From the NCBI RefSeq assembly GCF_003402535.2, contig NZ_AP025171.1, forward strand, positions 1,550,001-1,614,000: a stretch of DNA of 64,000 nucleotides, read 5' to 3'. Source of the stretch: Cupriavidus sp. P-10 (lineage in GTDB: Bacteria; Pseudomonadota; Gammaproteobacteria; Burkholderiales; Burkholderiaceae). The translations under genes and the position numbers were made by a program. The notes beneath the pieces were generated by a model. The model was not told the DNA's origin and did no database searches. It saw only the letters and a list, made by a program, of their open reading frames with translations. This document shows positions 18,767 to 28,278 of this stretch, in pieces; the stretch's first letter is position 1, and each line of letters starts with the position of its first letter.

Positions 18767-19194
18767 AGCGACATGCAGGCGTAGCTGCGGACCCTGAGCA
18801 CCGCTTCCTGCTGGAAGCTGGTTTTGTACTCGCTGGCGATGGCGCGTGCCGCCGCCTCGCTGCGCTCGTTGGGGGCATGCATCAGGCTTAGCACGCGCGT
18901 GGCCTCGCTGACGACCTTGCCGTTTGCGCCGCGCCATTGGCCGGAAGCCGGCCAGACCGTGAAGCCGTCCGGGAAGCGCGGTGCCACGGAGGTTTGAACG
19001 AAGGCGTCCCATTCCGCCTCCGACACGGTTCCGCCGGGCTTTGCCATGCCGAAGTACAGCAATTCGCTGATCGCCGCCTGTTCTCCGGCCGGGCATGTGG
19101 GAGCTGGCGCCGTTGCGCAACCGGAAAGCGCGGTTGCCAGCGCGATGGCGATGGCATTCCCGGCACGAGACGAAGGCAGGCAACGAATCTGCAT
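18763..19194 (-). CDS. DUF3574 lipoprotein
   Basis: 143 residues. A hydrophobic leader ends in a lipobox ALSGC with Cys26, so the protein should be lipidated and membrane anchored in the envelope. The mature part matches DUF3574: ISELLYFGMAKPGG, SEAEWDAFVQTSVAPRFPDG, then GQWRGANGKVVSEATRVLSL. The family has no established function. It converges on the Nudix gene with overlapping stop codons and stands alone, without an evident operon. Confidence 0.85.
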   Translation of the reverse strand: MQIRCLPSSRAGNAIAIALATALSGCATAPAPTCPAGEQAAISELLYFGMAKPGGTVSEAEWDAFVQTSVAPRFPDGFTVWPASGQWRGANGKVVSEATRVLSLMHAPNERSEAAARAIASEYKTSFQQEAVLRVRSYACMSL

Positions 19195-19233
19195 CCGTGC
19201 AGATTAGTGCAGCGTCCAGCCTTCGTAAATGGC

Positions 19234-19260
19234 AAACGCGGTGAACGCGGTGAACGCGGT
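19234..19260. repeat. three 9-bp tandem units
   Basis: GAACGCGGT is repeated three times head to tail (the first unit begins AAACGCGGT) between the DUF3574 gene and the 3' end of the epoxide-hydrolase-like gene. Probably slippage. Confidence 0.75.
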
Positions 19261-19312
19261 GAGTGGAGTGAACGATGCCGGATCCGCCTGCCTACCGGCA
19301 TCCCTCCATGCC

Positions 19313-20365
19313 TCAGCGGCTATCAACGTCCAATACCGCCTGCGCAAACGCCACCGGCGCCTCGTGCGGCGGATTGTGGCCGATCCCGCCGGTCAGGTCG
19401 CGGTGCTCATACGGCCCGGTGAACTTGCTCGCATACGAACTGGGCGTCGGATGCGGCGCGCCGTTCGCGTCGCCTTCCATGGTGATGGTTGGCACGCTGA
19501 TGGTCGGCGCGGTGGCGAGGCGCTTTTCGAAGTCGTCGAACCGCGCCTCGCCGGCAGCGAGACCCTGGCGCCAGCGGTAGTTGTGGATGGTGATGGCAAC
19601 GTGATCCGGATTGTCCAGGGCAACCGCGCTGCGATGGAAGGTGGCATCGTCGAACTCCCATTTCGGCGACGCCAGTTTCCAGATCAGCCTGGCAAACTGG
19701 TGCGTGTATTGCTGGTAACCGGCCTGGCCACGGTCGGTGGCGAAGTAGAACTGGTACCACCATTGCAGTTCGGCCTCCGGCGGCAGCGGCTTCTTGCCGG
19801 CGGCCTGGCTGCCGATCAGGTAGCCGCTGACCGAGACCAGCGCCCGGCAACGGTCCGGCCACAGCGCGGCCATGATGCCGGCGGTGCGCGCGCCCCAGTC
19901 AAAGCCGGCGACCACGGCGGTCGGGATGCGCAGCGCGTCCATCAGCGCGATCATGTCGGCAGCGATGGCCGACGGCTGTCCGTTGCGCATCGTCGCAGAC
20001 GACAGGAAGGTGGTCGAGCCGAAACCGCGCAGATAGGGAATGATCACGCGATAGCCGCGTGCCGCGAGCAGTGGCGCCACGTCGGCAAAACTGTGGATGT
20101 CATACGGCCAGCCGTGCAGCAGCAGCGCGACGGGCCCGTCGGCCGGGCCGGCTTCGGCGTAGCCGACGTTGAGTACCCCGGCGTTGACCTGGCGGATCGC
20201 CGCGAAAGTCTTATGGGTGCCTGGCGCGGTCGGCGGCAACGGGGCCGTCTTGCGAAATCCGGCCTGGGGCTGGGCGGCGTGCGACAGGCTGACGTGCGCG
20301 GCGGCCAGCGTCAGGGCGGCGGCGCCCAGGAAGCCGCGGCGCGGCAGATCGATGGTTGTTGACAT
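19313..20365 (-). CDS. Tat-exported alpha/beta hydrolase, epoxide hydrolase-like
   Basis: 350 residues. The leader has a twin-arginine motif, LPRRGFLGAAALT, with an alanine-rich cleavage site near residue 31, so folded export to the periplasm is likely. The hydrolase core has the HGWP oxyanion segment at about residue 84, nucleophile Asp156 in GFDWGAR, and His330 in GIGHNPPHE. An aspartate nucleophile with HGWP points to the epoxide hydrolase/haloalkane dehalogenase branch rather than serine esterases. A periplasmic location is unusual for epoxide hydrolases but is known for Tat-bearing family members. It is convergent with nothing close and is followed downstream by short tandem repeats. Confidence 0.85.
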   Translation of the reverse strand: MSTTIDLPRRGFLGAAALTLAAAHVSLSHAAQPQAGFRKTAPLPPTAPGTHKTFAAIRQVNAGVLNVGYAEAGPADGPVALLLHGWPYDIHSFADVAPLLAARGYRVIIPYLRGFGSTTFLSSATMRNGQPSAIAADMIALMDALRIPTAVVAGFDWGARTAGIMAALWPDRCRALVSVSGYLIGSQAAGKKPLPPEAELQWWYQFYFATDRGQAGYQQYTHQFARLIWKLASPKWEFDDATFHRSAVALDNPDHVAITIHNYRWRQGLAAGEARFDDFEKRLATAPTISVPTITMEGDANGAPHPTPSSYASKFTGPYEHRDLTGGIGHNPPHEAPVAFAQAVLDVDSR

Positions 20366-20504
20366 CCTTTTCTCCTAGCAAGTGATCGAACCGAAAACGA
20401 GTCTAGGCAGCGAAGGCAAGCGCAATGTGTCGAATTGCAGGGGGTCTTGTATCCGCATGTATCTGGGAGCACTTGTCAGATACGCCGATACAAAATCGGC
20501 GCAA

Positions 20505-20532
20505 GAAAAAGGCCGCTCCGGAGAGCGGCCTT
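20505..20532 (-). terminator. rho-independent terminator of ilvD
   Basis: On the minus strand a 10-bp perfect stem (AAGGCCGCTC at 20509-20518 with GAGCGGCCTT at 20523-20532) encloses a 4-base loop and is followed by five Ts. It lies 28 bases beyond the ilvD stop. Confidence 0.9.
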
Positions 20533-20559
20533 CTGCCGAGCGCGAAATCCGCGCGGGCG

Positions 20560-22419
20560 TCAGTCGTCCAGCAGCGACAGGTCGCGCACGGCGCCCTTGT
20601 CGGCCGACATGACCAGCTTGGCGTAGGCCTTCAGCGCCGCAGACACCTTGCGCGGGCGCGCCTTGGCCGGCTTCCAGCCCTTGGCGGCCTGCTCTTCGCG
20701 GCGGCGCGCCAGTTCCTCGTCGGACACCAGCACGTCGATGGTGCGGTTGGGGATGTCGATGCGGATCTTGTCGCCGTCGCGCACCAGGCCGATCGCACCG
20801 CCGGCTGCCGCCTCGGGCGAGCAGTGGCCGATCGACAGGCCCGAGGTGCCGCCCGAGAAGCGGCCGTCGGTCAGCAGCGCGCAGGCCTTGCCCAGGCCCT
20901 TGGACTTGATGTAGCTGGTCGGGTACAGCATTTCCTGCATGCCGGGGCCGCCCTTGGGGCCTTCGTAGCGCACGATCACCACGTCGCCGGCCTTGACCTT
21001 GTCGGCCAGGATGTTTTCCACCGCTTCGTCCTGCGACTCGGTGACATGCGCCGTGCCCTCGAACACCAGGATGCTCTCGTCCACGCCGGCGGTCTTCACC
21101 ACGCAGCCGTCGAGCGCGATATTGCCCGTCAGCACGGCCAGGCCGCCTTCCTTGGAGAACGCGTGCTCGTAGGAGCGGATGCAGCCCTCGGCGCGATCCA
21201 GGTCCAGGCTCGGCCAGCGCGTGTTCTGGCTGAACGCGACCTGCGTCGGGATGCCCGCGGGGCCGGCCATGTAGAAGGTGCGGACCGCTTCGTCCTGCGT
21301 GCGGCCGATGTCCCACTGCTCCAGCGCATCCTTGAGCGTCGGGGCGTGGACCGTCGGCACGTCGGTATGCAGCTTGCCGGCGCGCTCCAGCTCGCCCAGG
21401 ATCGCCATGATGCCGCCGGCGCGGTGCACGTCTTCGATGTGGTACTTGTTGGTGTTCGGCGCCACCTTGCACAGCTGCGGCACGACGCGCGAGAGGCGGT
21501 CGATGTCGTCCATGGTGAAGTCGATGCCCGCTTCCTGCGCGATCGCCAGCAGGTGCAGGATGGTGTTGGTCGAGCCGCCCATGGCGATGTCCAGCGTCAT
21601 GGCGTTCTCGAACGCCTTGAAGCCCACCGAGCGCGGCAGGATGCGCGCGTCTTCCTGCTCGTAGTACTGGCGTGCCAGTTCCACCACGCGGCGGCCGGCG
21701 CGCTTGAACAGTTGCTCGCGGTCGGCGTGGGTGGCGACCACCGTGCCGTTGCCCGGCAGCGACAGGCCCAGCGCTTCAGTCAGGCAGTTCATGGAATTGG
21801 CCGTGAACATGCCCGAGCACGAACCGCAGGTGGGGCATGCGGAGCGCTCCACCTCGGCCACGTCGGCGTCGGAATAGGCGCTGTCGGCCGCCATCACCAT
21901 GGCGTCGACCAGGTCCAGCTTGCGGAACTCCATGGTCTTGGTGACGGGGTTGGCCAGCCGCGTCTTGCCGGCTTCCATCGGGCCGCCGGAGACGAAGATC
22001 ACGGGGATGTTGAGGCGCATCGCGGCCATCAGCATGCCCGGGGTGATCTTGTCGCAGTTGGAGATGCACACCATGGCGTCGGCGCAGTGCGCGTTGACCA
22101 TGTACTCGACCGAGTCGGCGATGATGTCGCGGCTGGGCAGCGAGTACAGCATGCCGTCGTGGCCCATGGCAATACCGTCGTCGACCGCGATGGTGTTGAA
22201 TTCCTTGGCCACGCCGCCGGCAGCCTCGATTTCGCGCGCGACCAACTGGCCCAGGTCCTTCAGGTGCACGTGCCCGGGCACGAACTGGGTGAACGAATTG
22301 ACCACCGCGATGATGGGCTTGCTGAAATCTTCGTCTTTCATGCCGGTGGCACGCCACAGCGAGCGGGCCCCCGCCATGTTGCGGCCGGCGGTAGAGGTTT
22401 TGGAACGGTATGTGGGCAT
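20560..22419 (-). CDS. ilvD: dihydroxy-acid dehydratase
   Basis: 619 residues from the ATG at 22419; the start [20 protein letters not shown] is shared with E. coli-type IlvD, so the longer frame upstream is discarded. It dehydrates 2,3-dihydroxy-isovalerate and 2,3-dihydroxy-3-methylvalerate to the 2-keto acids in valine, isoleucine and leucine synthesis. Cluster cysteines are visible at Cys122 ([11 protein letters not shown]) and in [11 protein letters not shown] (Cys195, 198, 201). The context around residue 50 (FVPGH, no Cys) matches the oxygen-labile 4Fe-4S enzymes. It is a single-gene unit with a strong terminator and is divergent from ligD. Confidence 0.96.
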   Translation of the reverse strand: MPTYRSKTSTAGRNMAGARSLWRATGMKDEDFSKPIIAVVNSFTQFVPGHVHLKDLGQLVAREIEAAGGVAKEFNTIAVDDGIAMGHDGMLYSLPSRDIIADSVEYMVNAHCADAMVCISNCDKITPGMLMAAMRLNIPVIFVSGGPMEAGKTRLANPVTKTMEFRKLDLVDAMVMAADSAYSDADVAEVERSACPTCGSCSGMFTANSMNCLTEALGLSLPGNGTVVATHADREQLFKRAGRRVVELARQYYEQEDARILPRSVGFKAFENAMTLDIAMGGSTNTILHLLAIAQEAGIDFTMDDIDRLSRVVPQLCKVAPNTNKYHIEDVHRAGGIMAILGELERAGKLHTDVPTVHAPTLKDALEQWDIGRTQDEAVRTFYMAGPAGIPTQVAFSQNTRWPSLDLDRAEGCIRSYEHAFSKEGGLAVLTGNIALDGCVVKTAGVDESILVFEGTAHVTESQDEAVENILADKVKAGDVVIVRYEGPKGGPGMQEMLYPTSYIKSKGLGKACALLTDGRFSGGTSGLSIGHCSPEAAAGGAIGLVRDGDKIRIDIPNRTIDVLVSDEELARRREEQAAKGWKPAKARPRKVSAALKAYAKLVMSADKGAVRDLSLLDD

Positions 22420-22739
22420 TGTTTTGCTAAGGAATGTCGCCAGAAAGGTTGCGGGCCACGGGATGACCGGCCCTGCGCGCGCCCGTGCGGACAACCTCTT
22501 GAGCTGCGCCCTGGGCAAACCGGGGATTATCCCATAACAGGTCGGGAATCAGGCCCCCGGCGAGGCAGCGGGCCGAGAGCCAGCGGGAAAAACCTCGAAC
22601 AGGCATGCCGATAACCGCACTTTCCCCCGCACTTTCCCCCTCGCGCGTAAGACGCCGCCCGATACACCGCCTCCGTGGCACCCCCTAGACTTCTTGCATC
22701 GCGGGCGCTCTCGTGGCGCGGCTGAGGCGCGTGAGTCTT
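22420..22739. other. divergent promoter region between ilvD and ligD
   Basis: 320 bases without a gene. A perfect 12-bp tandem repeat, CCGCACTTTCCC, occurs at 22615-22626 and 22627-22638. GAGG at about 22724 can serve as the ligD ribosome-binding site. I cannot assign promoter boxes with confidence. Confidence 0.5.
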
Positions 22740-25265
22740 ATGGCAACGAATGCAAGGGCGACAACGGCCAGGCGCCGCGCAGCGGAGCAGCCGGACAGCC
22801 TCCAGGACTACCAGGAAAAGCGGAATTTCCACATCACCCCCGAGCCTGCCGGCTCTCGGCGCAGGGGTAAGGCGCAGCCGTTGCGTTTTGTCGTGCAGAA
22901 GCACTGGGCCCGGCGCCTGCACTACGATTTCCGGCTCGAACTGGATGGCGTGCTGCTGAGCTGGGCCGTGCCCAAGGGACCCAGCTACGATCCTGCCGAA
23001 AAGCGTATTGCCATCCATGTCGAGGACCATCCGCTCGACTATGCGGACTTCGAAGGCGAAATTCCGCCGAAACAATACGGCGCCGGCGCGGTCATCGTCT
23101 GGGACCGCGGCACCTGGGCGCCCGTCGGCGACGCGCATGACGGCATGGCGGCCGGCAAGCTGGTGTTCGACCTGTCCGGCGAAAAGCTGGCCGGCCGCTG
23201 GGAACTGGTCCGCATCGCCCGGCCGGGCGACAAGTCGGAACAATGGATTCTCTTCAAGAAGCGCGACGCTTGGGCGCGCCCGTTGTCGGAGTTCGACGTA
23301 CTGGCAGCGCTGCCGGACAGCGTCATCGCCAGGCCGCTGGGCGCGTTGAACGCATCCGGGCCGGGCGTCGTCGAAGACGCGGCCGAGGCCATCAGGTACG
23401 CGCCACGCGCGCCGCTCCCGGCAAGACTGACGCCGCAGCTCGCCACGCCCTCGCCCACGCTGCCGGACGGCGCCGGCTGGATCATCGAAACCAAGTTCGA
23501 CGGGTACCGCATCCTGGCGAGGATCGACGATGCCCGCGCAACGCTCTACACCCGCAACGGCCATGACTGGACCAGGAAGCTGGGCTCGGTGGCCGCCGAA
23601 ATCGAGAAGCTGGATATCTCGCAGGGCTGGCTGGATGGCGAGATCGTCGTGCTGCGCGATGGCATGCCGGATTTCAATGCACTGCAGAACGCCATCGACG
23701 GCCATCGCCACGACGCGATGGTCTTCTTTGCCTTCGACCTGCCCTACTGGGAAGGGCGCGACCTGCGCGGCTTGCCATTGTCCCAGCGCCGGGAAAAGCT
23801 GGCCGAGCTGGTCGGCGCGCGCACCGAGCGCGTCCGCTTCAGCGAGGCTTTCGAAGCGCCGCCCGCGCAGATGTTCCAGGCGGCGTGCCGGCTGGGGCTG
23901 GAAGGGCTGATGTTCAAGCGGGCGGACGCGGCCTACGTTTCGGCGCGCACGCAGAGCTGGCTCAAGACCAAGTGCAAGCTGCGCCAGGAGTTTGTCATTG
24001 GCGGGTTCGCGGACCGCGAAGGGTCGAAGACTGAAATCGGCAGGCTGCATCTTGGCGTCTATGACGAGGGCGATGAAGGCGGCCTGCTCTACGTCGGCGG
24101 CGTCGGCACCGGCTGGGATAGCGAGATGGCCGCGAAACTGCGCAAGCGCCTTGCGGCATTGCAGGTTGACGACAGCCCGTTCGCGACCGAGGCGCGTGCC
24201 AGCGGGCGCTGGGGCCGCGGCCGTGCTGCGCCGGGGCGATGGGTCAGGCCAACCCTCGTGGCGGAGATCGAGTTCTCCGACTGGACCCCGGAAGGACAGA
24301 TCCGCCACGCCTCCTTCAAGGGCCTGCGCAGCGACCGCCCCGCCAGGTCGGTCCGGCGCGAAGCGGTCCAGACCGCCGTGACGCCGCATGGCATGGCCGC
24401 CATCAAGGTCACCAACCCCGAACGCATCATCGACAAGGCCAGGGGCATCACCAAGGTCGAACTGGTGCGCTATTACGAGAGCGTCGCCAGCCTGATGCTG
24501 CCGCACCTCGCCGATCGCCCGTTGTCGCTGGTGCGCGCGCCGGAGGGCATCGACGCGCCGACGTTTTTCCAGAAGCATGCGGAGACGGCAATGCCGGGGC
24601 TGACCGAACGCTCCGCGTCGCTCTGGCCCGGCCATGGCGCGCTGCTGACGGCCGACTCGGCCGACGCCATCGTCGCCGCGGCCCAGATGAACGTGGTCGA
24701 GTTCCACACCTGGAATTCCACCGCATGCCATATCGACCGCCCTGACCGCGTGATCTTCGACCTCGACCCCGGCGAGGGTGTGGCGTGGGAGTCGATGCTC
24801 GAAGCCGCCATGCTGGTGCACACGCTGCTGGATGAACTCGGCCTGCAGTCCTGGCTGAAGACCAGCGGCGGCAAGGGCCTGCACGTGGTTGTGCCGCTGG
24901 CGCCGCACCGCTCGTACGACGAGGTCAAGGCGTTTTCGCGGGCCGCAGTGCAACACCTGGCGGCCACCCTCCCCCAGCGCTTCACTGCCCGCTCCGGCGC
25001 GGCCAACCGCAAGGGGCGGATATTCGTGGACTACCTGCGCAACGGCTTTTCCCAGACCACCGCGGCCGCGTTCTCGGCCCGCGCCAGGCCGGGGCTCGGG
25101 GTATCCATGCCGGTGTCGTGGGAGCAACTTGGCAAGCTGAAAAGTGGCGCACAGTGGACGATCCGGGATGCCCGCGAGTACCTCAGCTTCCAGGTCGCCG
25201 ACCCGTGGCAGTCCTATTGGGACACAAGCCAGACTTTGACCGCCGCCATCGAGCGCTTAAGCTGA
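22740..25265 (+). CDS. ligD: multifunctional ATP-dependent DNA ligase D
   Basis: 841 residues from the ATG at 22740 (an ATG nine codons upstream, at 22713, is possible). The domain order is phosphoesterase, ligase, polymerase. The 3'-phosphoesterase covers about residues 20-190 (QKHWARRLHYDFRLELDGVLLSWAVPKGPS). The ligase follows, with adenylated Lys252 in ETKFDGYRI and the C-terminal OB region to about 530. The primase-like polymerase ends the protein, with Asp674 and Asp676 in FDLDPGEG. The order matches the Pseudomonas type. It repairs double-strand breaks by non-homologous end joining, processing and sealing ends held by Ku. The ku gene starts 30 bases downstream on the same strand. Confidence 0.96.
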   Translation: MATNARATTARRRAAEQPDSLQDYQEKRNFHITPEPAGSRRRGKAQPLRFVVQKHWARRLHYDFRLELDGVLLSWAVPKGPSYDPAEKRIAIHVEDHPLDYADFEGEIPPKQYGAGAVIVWDRGTWAPVGDAHDGMAAGKLVFDLSGEKLAGRWELVRIARPGDKSEQWILFKKRDAWARPLSEFDVLAALPDSVIARPLGALNASGPGVVEDAAEAIRYAPRAPLPARLTPQLATPSPTLPDGAGWIIETKFDGYRILARIDDARATLYTRNGHDWTRKLGSVAAEIEKLDISQGWLDGEIVVLRDGMPDFNALQNAIDGHRHDAMVFFAFDLPYWEGRDLRGLPLSQRREKLAELVGARTERVRFSEAFEAPPAQMFQAACRLGLEGLMFKRADAAYVSARTQSWLKTKCKLRQEFVIGGFADREGSKTEIGRLHLGVYDEGDEGGLLYVGGVGTGWDSEMAAKLRKRLAALQVDDSPFATEARASGRWGRGRAAPGRWVRPTLVAEIEFSDWTPEGQIRHASFKGLRSDRPARSVRREAVQTAVTPHGMAAIKVTNPERIIDKARGITKVELVRYYESVASLMLPHLADRPLSLVRAPEGIDAPTFFQKHAETAMPGLTERSASLWPGHGALLTADSADAIVAAAQMNVVEFHTWNSTACHIDRPDRVIFDLDPGEGVAWESMLEAAMLVHTLLDELGLQSWLKTSGGKGLHVVVPLAPHRSYDEVKAFSRAAVQHLAATLPQRFTARSGAANRKGRIFVDYLRNGFSQTTAAAFSARARPGLGVSMPVSWEQLGKLKSGAQWTIRDAREYLSFQVADPWQSYWDTSQTLTAAIERLS

Positions 25266-25295
25266 TTCCAGCCGTATTGCATTGCGGAGACCTCC

Positions 25296-26192
25296 ATGCC
25301 TGCCCGATCCCTCGCCTCGCTGTCCCTGTCCTTCGGTCTTGTCTCGATCCCCGTCAAGCTCTACACGGCCACCGAAGCCAGCTCGGCAGTGCGTTTCAAC
25401 CTGCTGAGCAAGGAGGGTTCGCGCCTGAAGCAGCAGTACATCTCCGAGCAGACGCAGAAGGTGGTCGAGCGGGCCGAGATGGTGAAGGGCTACGAATTCG
25501 AGAAGGGCCGCTTCGTGACCTTCTCGCCGGACGAACTCAAGGCGCTGGAGGAAAGCGCCAGCCACATGGTCGATATCGTCGCGTTCATTCCCGAGCAAAG
25601 CGTCGATCCGCTGTACTACGACAAGGCCTATTTCATCGCGCCGGACAAACGCGGCGGCAAGCCCTACAGCCTGCTGCGCGAAGCCATGGCGAAGACCGGG
25701 CGGTGTGCCATCGCCAAGTGGGCCGCCAAGGGCAAGTCGCATATCGTGCAGATCCGGCCGGTCGAAGGCGGCCTGGTGTTCCAGCAGCTGTTGTTTGCCG
25801 ATGAGGTGCGCAGTATCACCGAACTGCATATCGAGGATGTGTCGGTCTCGGATGCCGAACTGAAGCTTGCGATCCAGCTGATCGAGCAGGCATCGGAAGA
25901 CCAGTACGATCCGACCCAGTACAAGGACGAAGAGAAAGCCAGGGTGCTCGCCGCCATCGACGCCAAGATCACCGGCAAGCAGATCGTCTCGCCGGAGCCG
26001 GCCGAAGTCGCCGCCGGCGGTGAGGTCATCGACCTGATGGATGCGCTGCGCGCCAGCCTGTCCAAGAAGGGCGCGCCGGCGGCCAAAGGCAAGGCCGCCG
26101 CCGACACTGCATCCGCCCGCCGTCCCGGCAAACGCGCGGCAACGCCGGCGGCGCCCACGCCGATCCGGCGCACCGCGAAGAAATCGGCGTGA
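25296..26192 (+). CDS. ku: Ku-family DNA end-binding protein
   Basis: 298 residues. The N-terminus ARSLASLSLSFGLVSIPVKLYTATE is the standard bacterial Ku start, and the core ring domain continues to about residue 250. The tail is rich in lysine, alanine and proline (ending TPIRRTAKKSA), like the extensions that modulate DNA binding and LigD contact in other bacterial Ku proteins. A GGAGACCTCC element precedes the ATG. It forms a homodimer on broken DNA ends and recruits LigD. The 4-base GTGA overlap with the following gene points to translational coupling. Confidence 0.96.
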   Translation: MPARSLASLSLSFGLVSIPVKLYTATEASSAVRFNLLSKEGSRLKQQYISEQTQKVVERAEMVKGYEFEKGRFVTFSPDELKALEESASHMVDIVAFIPEQSVDPLYYDKAYFIAPDKRGGKPYSLLREAMAKTGRCAIAKWAAKGKSHIVQIRPVEGGLVFQQLLFADEVRSITELHIEDVSVSDAELKLAIQLIEQASEDQYDPTQYKDEEKARVLAAIDAKITGKQIVSPEPAEVAAGGEVIDLMDALRASLSKKGAPAAKGKAAADTASARRPGKRAATPAAPTPIRRTAKKSA

Positions 26193-27007
26193 ACCGCGGC
26201 GAAGGCCTGACCACGCGAGCGCTGGAGGCGCGCCTGGGCGTGTCGCGCCGGCTGATCGGCAGCCTGGTCAGCGCCGGGCTGGTCACGCCTGCCCGCGGCC
26301 CGCGCGGCGAACATTTGTTCTCCTTCCAGGACGTGGTACTGATCCGTACCGCGGCCTCGCTGTACCAGGCGCGCGTGGCACCGGCGCAGATCCTGCGGGC
26401 GCTGCATCGGCTCGAACGGCTGGCGCCGGACCGGCACCTGTCAGGCGTGCGCATGTCCGCCAGCAGCGGCAAGGTATCTGTGCGCGACCGGCACGGCGCG
26501 TGGCTGGTGGAGAGCGGGCAACGGCTGATGGAATTCGAGCCGGCCCCGGACGACGTGCGCGTCGTTGAACTGGCACGCGCGGCCGCCAGCGAAGCGGCGG
26601 CCGACGAGGTATTTGCGCGCGCACAGGCGCTGGAGCCCTTCGACGCCGTAGCTTCCGAAGCCGCTTACCGGCGCGCACTGACGCTGTCGCCCGGCATGCT
26701 GGACGCGTACCTGAACCTGGGGTGCCTGCTGTCCGACCAGCAGCGCTTCGATGAAGCGATCGCGCTATATGAGGGCGCGCTGGCCTGCCTGCCGGACGCG
26801 CCGCAGCTGCATTTCAACCTTGGTGTCGCGCTGGAAGATATCGGCGCACCCCAGTCTGCGCTGTCCGCCTACGATCGCTGCATCGAACTGGCACCCGGCG
26901 ATGCCGATGCGCATTACAACGCCGCGCGGCTGCATCATGAACTGGGGCACTTCCAGAAGGCGGTGCGGCACTTCAACCAGTATCGAAGGCTCAACCGCGC
27001 GGAGTAG
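26189..27007 (+). CDS. MerR-type helix-turn-helix protein with C-terminal TPR repeats
   Basis: 272 residues starting with GTG at 26189, overlapping the ku stop as GTGA. Residues about 8-75 form a MerR-like winged helix (LTTRALEARLGVSRRLIGSLVSAGLV, then FSFQDVVLIRTAASL). Residues about 150-270 hold at least three tetratricopeptide units, for example DAYLNLGCLLSDQQRFDEAIALYEGAL and HFNLGVALEDIGAPQSALSAYDRCIEL. DNA-binding and protein-interaction modules are thus joined in one protein co-translated with Ku. It could regulate the repair operon or be an accessory end-joining factor; no function is proven. Confidence 0.85.
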   Translation: MNRGEGLTTRALEARLGVSRRLIGSLVSAGLVTPARGPRGEHLFSFQDVVLIRTAASLYQARVAPAQILRALHRLERLAPDRHLSGVRMSASSGKVSVRDRHGAWLVESGQRLMEFEPAPDDVRVVELARAAASEAAADEVFARAQALEPFDAVASEAAYRRALTLSPGMLDAYLNLGCLLSDQQRFDEAIALYEGALACLPDAPQLHFNLGVALEDIGAPQSALSAYDRCIELAPGDADAHYNAARLHHELGHFQKAVRHFNQYRRLNRAE

Positions 27008-27043
27008 CCGGCAGGCCGATGGGGACGCGGATGGCTGCCTGCT

Positions 27044-27298
27044 TCAGCTGAAGCGCTCCCGCAATACCAGCGCGCTGACCTTGTGGCCATGCCAGAACAT
27101 CTGGTGGATGCGGGCCTTGAGCTTGTCCAGGGTGTCATCGTCCAGCGTGTCGAAGGTCAGCCTGACGGACGGCCTGCTGCCGTCGCCATCCAGGTGCTCG
27201 ATGCTGTTGTATTCCGGGAAGCCGTATTTCACCAGGAAGGCGCCGATGTCTTCATCGGTGACTTCGGCATCGATGTTGCTGAGCATGAGAACGGACAT
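27044..27298 (-). CDS. small RRM-like putative RNA-binding protein
   Basis: 84 residues, probably one RNA-recognition-motif-like domain. It begins with a beta strand VLMLSNID, then a helix after TDEDIGAFLVKYGF, a strand RPSVRLTFDTL, a helix DKLKARIHQMFWHGH and a last strand KVSALVLRE. The aromatic RNP1 residues of classical RRMs are not obvious, so RNA binding is tentative. A short ribosome-binding site precedes the ATG at 27298. It converges with the MerR-TPR gene (37-base gap) and is on the same strand as the DUF2950 gene upstream of it. Confidence 0.65.
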   Translation of the reverse strand: MSVLMLSNIDAEVTDEDIGAFLVKYGFPEYNSIEHLDGDGSRPSVRLTFDTLDDDTLDKLKARIHQMFWHGHKVSALVLRERFS

Positions 27299-27351
27299 GA
27301 TTCACCTCCGTAGGTCGCGCAAGGGTGTCCAGCGTGCCGTCACCCGGGGCG

Positions 27352-28263
27352 TCATGGTTTGACCTCGGTCCACCCCGGCCCCGGGTCGAATGACCGGATC
27401 GCGCCGGCCCGGGCCGCGCTGTCCGGGCCCAGGTCGCGCTCGAAGACGCGGCCGTCGTGGCTCACCATGAAAGTCTTGACGCCGGTATCCCCGTAGCGGA
27501 GCGGCCACGCGATCACGGCAAACCCGCCAAAGAGCTTGCCGCCGACGACATAGTCATACTTGCCGCCGGGCGCATGCGTGCCTTGCGAGGTCAGCAGCCG
27601 GTAGCGATATCCATGGTAGCCGCCGCCCGGCGCGCTGCGATGTTCGGCGCTGAGGAACGCGGGGCCAAGCGGGCTTTCCGGTTCGCCGGAGCGGGTTGGC
27701 CAGTACAGGCCATCGTGCTTGCCGGGCGAACTGACCAGCTTCGATGCGTACGCTGTCACGCCGCGGTCCTGGCGCATCAGCTGCGCATACTCGTTCTGCG
27801 CATCGCACACGGCAAGCAAGGTCTGCATCACCGACAGTTCGTTGCGGCCGATCCGGCGCAGGCGCATCTCCTCGACCCCGGCGCGCGTGTCGAAATGCCA
27901 GCCCTTTGCCGTCTTCACCAGCGGGACCGGCATGGTCCAGTCGTCCTTGCCCGCGGCAATGCGGGCCCGGTCGGGTCCGTCGGAACGAATCGCGTGCGAT
28001 TGGTGCCAGGCCTCCAGGAACTTGTAGCGGATATCCGCGCCGACCGGCGGGATCAGGTCGGTGTAGCGGGCGCCGAGCAGAGACTTCATGGCGGCGTCGT
28101 CGCTGGTGGCGACGGCTTCGCCGAAGGCATTCATTGCGGCCTCGGGCGTAGCGAAGTCCTTTTGCGCATAGGCTGGCGCCGTCGCCAATGCGACCAGCAT
28201 CCCGCCGAGGGACAACGCCTTGCGGCACGGCCATGCCAGGCCCGATCGTTTCGTGCGCTGCAT
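27352..28263 (-). CDS. DUF2950 family secreted protein
   Basis: 303 residues. A signal peptide ends in APAYAQ, so the protein is exported. The body matches DUF2950: KDFATPEAAMNAFGEAV, the GRNELSVMQTLLAVCDAQNEYA segment, and the C-terminal FAVIAWPLRYGDTGVKTFMVSHDGRVFERDLG. The family has no known biochemical function. It lies 15 bases downstream of the DUF3300 gene on the same strand; these two families are often found side by side, which suggests a shared envelope role. Confidence 0.85.
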   Translation of the reverse strand: MQRTKRSGLAWPCRKALSLGGMLVALATAPAYAQKDFATPEAAMNAFGEAVATSDDAAMKSLLGARYTDLIPPVGADIRYKFLEAWHQSHAIRSDGPDRARIAAGKDDWTMPVPLVKTAKGWHFDTRAGVEEMRLRRIGRNELSVMQTLLAVCDAQNEYAQLMRQDRGVTAYASKLVSSPGKHDGLYWPTRSGEPESPLGPAFLSAEHRSAPGGGYHGYRYRLLTSQGTHAPGGKYDYVVGGKLFGGFAVIAWPLRYGDTGVKTFMVSHDGRVFERDLGPDSAARAGAIRSFDPGPGWTEVKP

Positions 28264-28278
28264 ATCGCTGTCCCCCGC

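Noticed and set aside
20425..22614. 729-codon plus-strand frame opposite ilvD
   Set aside because: Its translation is His/Arg/Gly-rich antisense of a highly conserved enzyme; GC-rich codon bias leaves such shadows open.
22527..25127. 866-codon minus-strand frame opposite ligD
   Set aside because: LigD catalytic motifs are all on the plus strand; the antisense translation is low complexity.
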